A stretch of DNA of 64,000 bases from Engraulis encrasicolus (lineage: Eukaryota; Chordata; Actinopteri; Clupeiformes; Engraulidae), in assembly GCF_034702125.1 (NCBI RefSeq), contig NC_085865.1:16701389-16765388 (forward strand). Direction: 5' to 3'. Shown one piece after another: positions 24,157 through 64,000 of this stretch (position 1 is its first letter; every line of letters begins with the position of its first letter). The notes under the pieces are model-generated. The model worked only from the letters and a program-made list of their open reading frames with translations. It had not been told where the DNA came from and did not search any database. Both the position numbers and the translations under genes were made by a program.

Positions 24157-24729
24157 ACACAATGATTAGGGAATTAAGGTCAGCTGAAGAGGTAATTAGT
24201 GTAATAATCAGGTGTGCTGTATTGAATTGTATCCTTTGGAGTCTGGCTGTCCATCACTCAAAACCACATTCAAAACAATGCAGATGGCACCTGTGTTAAT
24301 GTGTTACATATTATGTCACACATATTATGTTGAAAATATAAATAAAAGAATTTTGATTCATTTGTGCACATACCTGATTAAAGGTGCACTATGCAGGAAA
24401 TGGTCAAAAAAGGCACTGCAACTATGCTGCTCATTGAAACTGGGTTGCCTATTGCCAAATGGAGCATGGAGAAGATACCCCTTTTCATGTAGCCTATGAA
24501 AAGTGCAATTTTCCCAATCATATTGAATACTTTGAATTTGATGGTGGTGGTAAGTATTCATGAAAAATGTAAGTGAATGGGTGGCATGAATTCTGGAAAT
24601 AAACAACTAAAAATATATAAACTCTGTTCCAATTTCTACAGTGTATGCTTGCATACCAAAGTGAACTACTATTGGCCGAATACCCTCTGCTATGATATGA
24701 GTTAGCCTTCCCGTCAAGGAAAGCTACCA

Positions 24730-25850
24730 AGTCAATAGGTTCATGATGAAGCAGTGATGCTTTTGCTATGCAGTGCGCATGCGCACTGTCAGTTTGATGC
24801 ATTCTGGTTGAAACTTTCTATATTTTCTAAAGGTGTATAATGTGAGTGAAGACATCTCTGAACTTCCTCTAAATACCTGTACGTACTTTAGTTCTGTTAT
24901 GTACTTTGCATAACTTTGAAATGCATTGATTTTCAAAGGACGGCCATGAGTTTTGGGTGTAAAATAACTGTAATGTATATTAAGCTATCAAATCAATGTG
25001 TTCTTAAGGTCTATATACTATATAGATGCTATATAATGTGCAGTGAGACATCTCCCAACTTCCTACATTAATCTACACCTTAGTTATGTATTGCACTTTG
25101 CATTACAAAATGCATTAATTTCCATTCAAATCCATTGTACAGTTATGGGTTTTGGGCCTAAAATAGCTGCACAATTTATATTAAGACATCTAACCCATAT
25201 ATTTTCTGAAAGCACATACACTCCTCATATAGGAAGAGTTGGAATTTGACCCAAACTCCTACATGCTTCTGCTTCAATCTAACCCTATATTAAAGGCAGC
25301 AGAGAACACCATTGGCTGCCCTCTGCCTTCTCTGGAGGGCCTTTACAGTACCCGCTGTCTAAAAAAAGGGCAATTATATCCTCAGAGACATGTCACATCC
25401 AGACCACAACCTGTCCATCTGGTAGCAGATGCAGATATATAAAAACAGACCAAAAAAACCTCTTTCTACCCAGCGGCCATTACAGCACTTAATTATGCTA
25501 CCAAAGCATAGTTTATATACATACTTATTTTTGTCATTGCTTCAACAAGGAATGCTCAATTTCATTGTGCTTATCACAACGACAAATAAAAGTTATTCGA
25601 TATTATATCGCTGAAATCGTGCACGACTGATACATTTTGGCCTATACAATTCATAGGAAAAGAATCCATTAAAACTGTACATTTATCAAATCCAATGGTG
25701 CCTACTTGCGATAGGCGACCAGAATGGCCTCTATGTTGTTTACCATATTGAAAATCTTTTCTTTTGCGCACCACAAATAGTCCCACTACCTTGACAAACT
25801 GATGAATTGGTTTTAGACCATCAAGAGCCTTCATACTTAAGAAAGGGTTA
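24730..25850. other. Spacer between paralogs 4 and 5
   Basis: No gene was seen. The sequence is AT-rich. The segment at about 24840-25060 and that at 25060-25300 share motifs (acat-ctc-cc-aact, ATTTTCAAAG or ATTTCCATTC near TGCATTAAT) and resemble 7190-7400, suggesting an old repeated element. Nothing else is supported. Confidence 0.4.
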
Positions 25851-26089
25851 AATAAACCAGAAACATCAATGAAATGGGATTTTGACATTTTATTGAAGCT
25901 TTCAAGGACACGGGACCTGGAGAGACAAAAAAAAGTGTCATGGTATCAGCCTATTTGACATACCAACCTCTAGCTAAATAATCTAGACCCAGTAAAAAAA
26001 ACATTAATCATATAGCAATTCCAAACACACACACACAATTCATTCTTTGATCTACACAAAATGAAGCAAGCATCCTGAAACCTCAGGGT

Positions 26090-26234
26090 CAGGGGCGGAG
26101 CTATAGGGGGACAAGCAGGGCCCAGGGTCCTCCTGTATTGGCGTTGGGGGCCTTATTGTGACCATGGCAGGCTGTATGGAGGGGCCCTATAGGTGGTTTG
26201 TCCTGGGGCCCTGTGTGCAACTGTTCTACCACTG
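26090..26234. mobile_element. Short hAT-like MITE, paralog 5 3' region
   Basis: A perfect 8-bp duplication CTCAGGGT (26082-26089 and 26235-26242) flanks a 145-bp element beginning CAGGGGCGGAGC and ending in TACCACTG. The CAGNG-type end and 8-bp duplication fit hAT. The other paralogs are uninterrupted here. Confidence 0.8.
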
Positions 26235-26272
26235 CTCAGGGTCGTACAGCAGACATCAGTGTTATACTACAG

Positions 26273-26600
26273 CAGGGATGAGGAACTTCTCATTCGAAGG
26301 GCCACTTCAAATTTTATAAAGTCCTCCAAGGGCCGTACTATGGACACAAACCAGGATTTCCCCAAGCACTTTAGGCCTATATTGAAGGCTGTCACCTTTA
26401 CAACAGACCCCACCCTCACTAGGTCCCCTGAAAATATAGATTACCTTAAACTGTATTGGCAATGTAATTTCTAAGATTCCTTCACAAAACGTCATATTTC
26501 AATCATGTGAAACTGCATAACTTTAAAATTATGTCGGGGGCCGGATAAGACTGCCTCGAAGGCCATAAGCGGCCCTCGAGACATAGGTTCCCCACCCCTG
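26273..26600. mobile_element. hAT-like MITE, CAGGGATGAGGAAC ends
   Basis: Left end CAGGGATGAGGAAC and right end GGTTCCCCACCCCTG form an imperfect inverted repeat. It interrupts sequence that is continuous in paralogs 1, 2 and 4 (CTAGAG...CTGGAAAGGTCAT). The two inserts plus a downstream deletion of about 95 bp, which removes the AG|ACCAG acceptor, make the 3' end of paralog 5 unlike its sisters. Confidence 0.7.
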
Positions 26601-27009
26601 TGTAGAGAGAAGGGAAAGGTCATGGTGACATAGTGCACATCCCATGTTAAGGTGCAGGACAAAGACAACGTTTTTAGTGTGAGGAGCACACCCTTTTTTT
26701 GTTTTATTGCATGGCATTTTAATCTATCTTTGAGGTCTTCAGACTCTCTACATCTTGGCTGAGGAAGAGGATCTGAGGAAGACCTAAATGATCAAAACTT
26801 CTTAAAACTTCTAAAAAAAAAAAAAGTAATTTAAGTGTGCAGACGTCTCACTCTAAAACATGGAAACAAGTGTAGGCCTTGACCCAGTCTGTGCTGAACT
26901 GCCTGAAGCCATCTTCTAGTAGGCAATGTAAAATTGTGTTGTGTTGTAAAATTGTGTTTCAACATACCCATTTTAACACCTCCATCGAGTCCAGCTCTGG
27001 ATGGCAGAT

Positions 27010-27868
27010 TCAGCTGAGAGAGTAGAGCTGCCGCTTCTGCTGGTGTTTAGACTTATGCCCTGCTGTAAGGGGCTGTTGCTCTGTCTGCTGCTCTGGTGTA
27101 GACTGTCTTGTCAAGGATGGCTGTGTCTGTTGCACATGTTTGGACATATGGGGCTTCTGGTCATCATAGATTTGTGCCACAGGGGTTTTGGATTTGCCAT
27201 GTTGAGGAATACTACCCCCATCTTGTTGCTTGGTCTGCTGCTTTGGTGGGGCTGTAGCCTGTGTTGTCAAGGATGGCTTTGGCTGTTGCACATGTTTGGA
27301 AGTAACGTGAGGGTTCTGGTCATCATTGTAGATCTGGATCACAGGTCGTTTGGATTTGTCTTTGACTAGCTGCAGTTCATCTTTGACTAGTTGCAGTTCA
27401 TCTTTGAGAATCTGCAGTTCATCTTTGAGAACCTGCTGTTCACCTTTGAGAACCTGCTGTTCACCTTTGAGAACCTGCTGTTCATCTTTGATAGCCTGCT
27501 GTTCATCATCAACAAGGGTAATGTGTGTTTGAAGCTGTTGAGGGATAAGCCCCTTGATGTCAGGGTCACTGCTGCTGGATGGCTTGTAATTAATACTGTT
27601 GCTGACACTTGTGGACGGATTGAAATCAATGTCACTCGTGGATGCCGCATCAACGCTGTTGTTTACATTTGTGGATGGTTTGAAGTCAATGCCACCATTC
27701 GCAAGCCTAAAGTCATAGGAGACAATGGCTACAAAAAGCACAGCCAGGCTACAAACAAAAAGTGACAAATGTCAAGACAAGATATCACTTTTAAATAGCC
27801 TAATTTATTTAGAAATACTGGATGAAAAAAACATACCTTAACTGTTTTCCATTTGCACCACACATCAT
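27010..27868 (-). CDS. Secreted Q/K-rich repeat protein, paralog 5 (fused exon, expanded coiled coil)
   Basis: Exons are 27837-27868 and 27010-27748, giving 256 residues. Exon 1 again starts with tandem ATG. The acceptor TTTGTTTGTAG|CC is conserved. The second intron found in paralogs 1-4 is absent here: the codons for LANG run straight into GIDFKPST. Architecture: signal peptide (LAVLFVAIV core); three FKPST/FNPSTSVSN motifs; about eight heptads of the EQQVLKG / ELQLVKD type with hydrophobic residues 3 and 4 apart, a convincing coiled coil; KRPVIQIYNDDQ; one 53-residue unit; basic tail KHQQKRQLYSLS. The stop is 41 nt before the conserved 3' UTR donor (26968/26967). It is the most diverged member. 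Function unknown. Confidence 0.72.
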
Positions 27869-27934
27869 TCAGTTGTTATTAGTTGCTACCACCACACAGT
27901 TGACAGTCACATAGCAGCAGTTTCATCAATGCAG

Positions 27935-27968
27935 CTTTTAAGTCAGATTAAATTTTGTTTCAACCAAT
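27935..27968 (-). promoter_or_regulatory. Promoter of paralog 5
   Basis: TTAAAAG (about 27935-27941) with reverse CCAAT just upstream, as in the sister genes. Confidence 0.4.
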
Positions 27969-28199
27969 CACACAATGATGAGGGAAACAAGATCAGCTGA
28001 AGATGTAATTAGTGTAATAATCAGGTGTGCTGTATTGAATTGTATCCTTTGGAGTCTGGCTGTCCATCACTCAAAACCACATTCAAAACAATGCAGGGAA
28101 CCCACCTGTGTGAAGGTGTCACCCCATATGTTGAAAATATAAGTTAACAAATTTTGATTCAGTTTTGCACAAACCTGCTTATAGATATACGTTTTAAGA

Positions 28200-30225
28200 G
28201 GCATGTGACCTCCATTTACATTTTTTAGAACGAGGACAATTATTAAGTGTTTATAAAGCTTAGTCCACACTGCCCTCACAACCTAGACTTCATGTACTGT
28301 ACTTCTGTCGAGGGGGCATCAACACACCATCCATTTCCATCACAAAATTACCACAACATTAACAACAACAGATTAAATTGGCTGAATCCTCATGGACTCG
28401 TACCATATGACCTGGCTGCGTCATTGGCAGTTAACACCCAACATGCCCCTTAATATTTTAGGCAAGAGGGGCCGCAACAAACTGCCATGAAGTTGTGCGT
28501 CCCAACTGGTAGAGTTGGGGAGTTTCAACAAATTGTCATGGAGTCCTTGAGTCCGTTTTAATATGCGACCTTGCCTCCTCCACTTGCGCTTGTCTCCTCG
28601 TCCCGCCTCCTGGCCCCTCCTCCGTGGAGAAAACGATAAAGTTTCCCAGCTGTCAGCCTAGCCACAACAACTTTTGAGGGACTGTTTTTCATTCACCATC
28701 CCAATTGCAAATGAGAAAAAGACTCTACAATCGAGCTTTTGCAAGATATTGAAATATAATGCTGTTGTCAGTGATGTCATCATGACGAGAAGCAAGTGGA
28801 GGAGGCAAGGCCGCATATTAAAACGCACTCCTTGTCCTAAATGGAAATTAAAATGTAGTGGGAGGACATCGAAACCAGAAAGGAGGCTGGGAGCGTGTGC
28901 ATCAACAGTATGAATGTAGCAGGGCTTGACAAATATTTTTGTGCTCATTGGCCAGTAGTGATTGTTCAAGTCACTAACCATTTAGGTCACGCCTTTGTAT
29001 TTTTTTTCTTTACTATGATACAGATAAAATCAGAAGATGAAGCGCAAGAAGATCATGCTATCAACATACCTTCGTAATTACACAAAAATAAACCAGATCA
29101 GAAACATTTTCTTGAACGTAAACAATTGTTTGGGCAAACAGAACATATGATAACCCAAAAAGAAGAAGACCCGAAGATTGTTGGCCCACTGGTAAATGCT
29201 GTATGCCAGATTACTGTATCAGCCCAGCCTGAAAATACCATACTCCAGGGGTGGGCAATTATTTTGGCTCAAGTGCCACATTTGGTTTTTAAAATATTGA
29301 CTGAAGGGCCAGATATTACGGGCAACTTACCGGTGTTAACAATAATAATAATATACGTGGGCAATGGGCATAACGTGTTTCATTCCTGCACATTATATTG
29401 GAATGTATTTAGAGAGATGAATACAGTAGTAGTTTACGTGGTTGATCTCAAACCTGCAAGACCCTTGGGTAGCCTTTTTAACAATGCTGGGTGAGTGTAT
29501 CACTTTAAAGGCTCGGTGGGCCATATAAAATGTAACAGCGGGCCACATGTGGCCCCCGGGCCTGACTTTGCCCTCGCTGCAGACAAACCTCCAAGTCTCA
29601 GGCCAATCTGTTGGCGTCACTGTGTTGACTCTCAGTCAAAAAACGACAAAACAAAAAAACGGCACGCACCATACACAACACGCAGACATCTGGAAAGCTA
29701 TCAGTGCTACTGGTTAAACTTTAATCGCGACATGCAAATTTTGTTCTTATTGCAGGGTGGTGACCTGTGTCAATAATTCACATGGCAGATATTTCTTACA
29801 ATGGGGCCTAATTAAAATGTTAGACTCGCACAACAAAGAGGTGATTGTGAGGGAAGGGGATTCCTTGATCGGCCATTTGTCCTTCGAACTTTGAACGTCA
29901 TGTCTTGCAAACCACCATGTTAGGCCTTTGATGTTTTAAGAAAAATTCCCGATATTCTTTTGTGTATTTGCTAAAGGCTAGGGTTTACTGCTTTTACACC
30001 TGCCACACAGCCACACACAGTCATACACACACCTCACCCTCTCTCACACACGCACGCACACACCTAAGGTGCACTTATGACATGGAACAGTAAATAGGTG
30101 ATGCAGAGTCACAAAATTAGTGAAGTCATAAGTATAGTTCGTTTTAAGCTGTAAGTCATTCCCATTTATAAAGAATTCCAAAACAACAATGACTTCATGA
30201 AGTAAGAGGATACAAAAAAAAGACT
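28200..30225. other. Intergenic region between paralog 5 and RELCH
   Basis: No gene was seen. It contains the MITE at 28550-28830, a hAT-like element at about 29246-29579 (start CAGGGGTGGGCAATT, end region GGCCTGACTTTGCCC) and a short CA-rich stretch near 30000-30062. Nothing else could be supported. Confidence 0.5.
28550..28830. mobile_element. MITE, GAGTGCATCTTAATAT family, copy 2
   Basis: Inverted termini around TTAATATGCGACC / GCATATTAAAACGCACTC, flanked by CTT. The internal sequence matches the reverse complement of 5328-5625. Confidence 0.75.
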
Positions 30226-30229
30226 TCCA

Positions 30230-30986
30230 AGGCCTTTCTACAAGTTTCTCGTTTTTTTAATTATTAGATGACACCAATTTTTCAAATGTACATAATAGCT
30301 GTACCGTTCTCGTTCTTCAGTGTATAATACATATATTTACTGTTAGAGAGCATATCCAAAAACGAAAGAAAAAAGATACCCAAACAAAGACACCCGCTTA
30401 TAGGAAACGAACAACAGACAAACAAATAAACAAAGGAAAAAAAAAAACATCCACGGCAACACAGAGGGACCACACAGGGAGGGAATCATGAGTAGTCTTG
30501 CCTTTACACCTTCAAAACAACATCAACAAAAAAACAAAAGCAAAAACAAAACAGTAGTGTTTTTTTTTATATAAGACTGTGCAATAACTCAAAGGAAAGA
30601 AACAAAACAAAGTGAAGTGCAAATCTTTGGAGGTTGGAATAAAGTTATGTGACATAAATAATAAAGATATAAAATAGAGCCTTTCGAAATCCAGACAGAC
30701 GAAACAAAATAAAGGCAGACGATTGATTTCTTCAAGTAGAGGGTCCCCAGACTGCAAAGGCTCATGGGAAGTTTAACCCCCCAATGGAGAGTCTAGGCCA
30801 CGCCCCTTCCTGTCACACTTATGGAATCTAAGCACTGATCTCAAAAATATACACAAAATTGATGCCACAGCCGTTCTCTGTGAATGCTGCATTCCAGTAT
30901 TCTTTAAAAATCAGAGCTTAGGTGCTATTGGTACGACCGAAAGGGGGGTAACTTAAATTCTCAATAAAAAAAGCAGCTCGTTTCTC
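30230..30986 (-). other. RELCH: RELCH 3' UTR (predicted)
   Basis: Sequence after the RELCH stop is U-rich on the transcript. There is no AATAAA in the expected range; an ATTAAA (minus, near 30251-30256) is a possible polyadenylation signal. The end is an estimate. Confidence 0.4.
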
Positions 30987-63667
<32,681 letters not shown>

Positions 63668-63732
63668 CTTTATAGAGAAACACACACACACACACAAAGA
63701 GACACAGACGGAGAAAAAGTGGGAAGCGGGAA

Positions 63733-63736
<4 letters not shown>

Positions 63737-63806
<70 letters not shown>
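63737..63806 (+). repeat. (GA)n microsatellite
   Basis: Pure GA array, about 70 bp upstream (transcript sense) of the most 5' RELCH exon. Confidence 0.95.
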
Positions 63807-63809
<3 letters not shown>

Positions 63810-64000
63810 GAGGGATGGAGGGAGGAAGGGAGGGATGGAGCGAGAGAGAGAGAGAGAGCAGATTAGACCCAGATACACAGCAACGATGCATGGGACCACA
63901 CACACACACACGCACACACGCGCACACACACACACAGCTTTTTTGTGTGTGAGGCAGGCCTGTGTTTATAGACTATAAGCGTTCTCCCTAAGGGAAGCTA

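Overview
This window looks like teleost fish nuclear DNA. It is intron-rich and AT-rich, and it is dense in short inverted-repeat transposons, tRNA-derived SINEs and long CA/GA microsatellites. It also carries a vertebrate gene with consensus splice sites. No prokaryotic or organellar features were seen. All coding evidence is on the minus strand.

Region 1 (about 1.5-28.2 kb) is a cluster of five paralogous genes, here called paralogs 1-5 (coding spans 2933-3999, 8599-9598, 17884-19156, 23168-24051, 27010-27868). Each encodes a signal peptide split over two tiny exons, followed by one large exon for a low-complexity Gln/Lys/Pro/Ser/Thr-rich secreted protein with a 53-residue repeat. I do not recognise the family. 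The cluster grew by duplication of a two-gene unit (paralogs 1+2 to 3+4) plus a diverged fifth copy. Paralogs 1 and 3 each carry a C-to-T nonsense change in a Gln codon. Paralog 5 has lost an intron and expanded a coiled-coil heptad block. The two large units differ by clean transposon insertions, several with an empty site in the sister copy. A palindromic block of about 5.4 kb (10.27-15.71 kb) lies between them.

Region 2 (28.2-30.2 kb) is gene-free and holds diverged transposons.

Region 3 (30.2-63.7 kb) is the 3' part of RELCH (KIAA1468; LisH, coiled-coil and HEAT-repeat RAB11-binding protein). Twelve exons were placed with consistent phases, and the gene continues upstream beyond the right edge. 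Three points stand out. Two homologous 83-nt exons (55482-55564 and 53731-53813) look mutually exclusive. A hAT-like MITE has landed on a splice acceptor, so its target-site duplication copies the acceptor and its pyrimidine-rich end supplies the polypyrimidine tract. Degraded partial copies of one exon lie just beyond that exon's donor. The introns are filled with MITEs, SINEs and microsatellites; GA tracts next to exons are nearly all CU on the transcript.

The two gene systems show no sequence evidence of working together; they are neighbours only. RELCH acts in endosomal cholesterol transport. The repeat proteins look extracellular, and their function is unknown.
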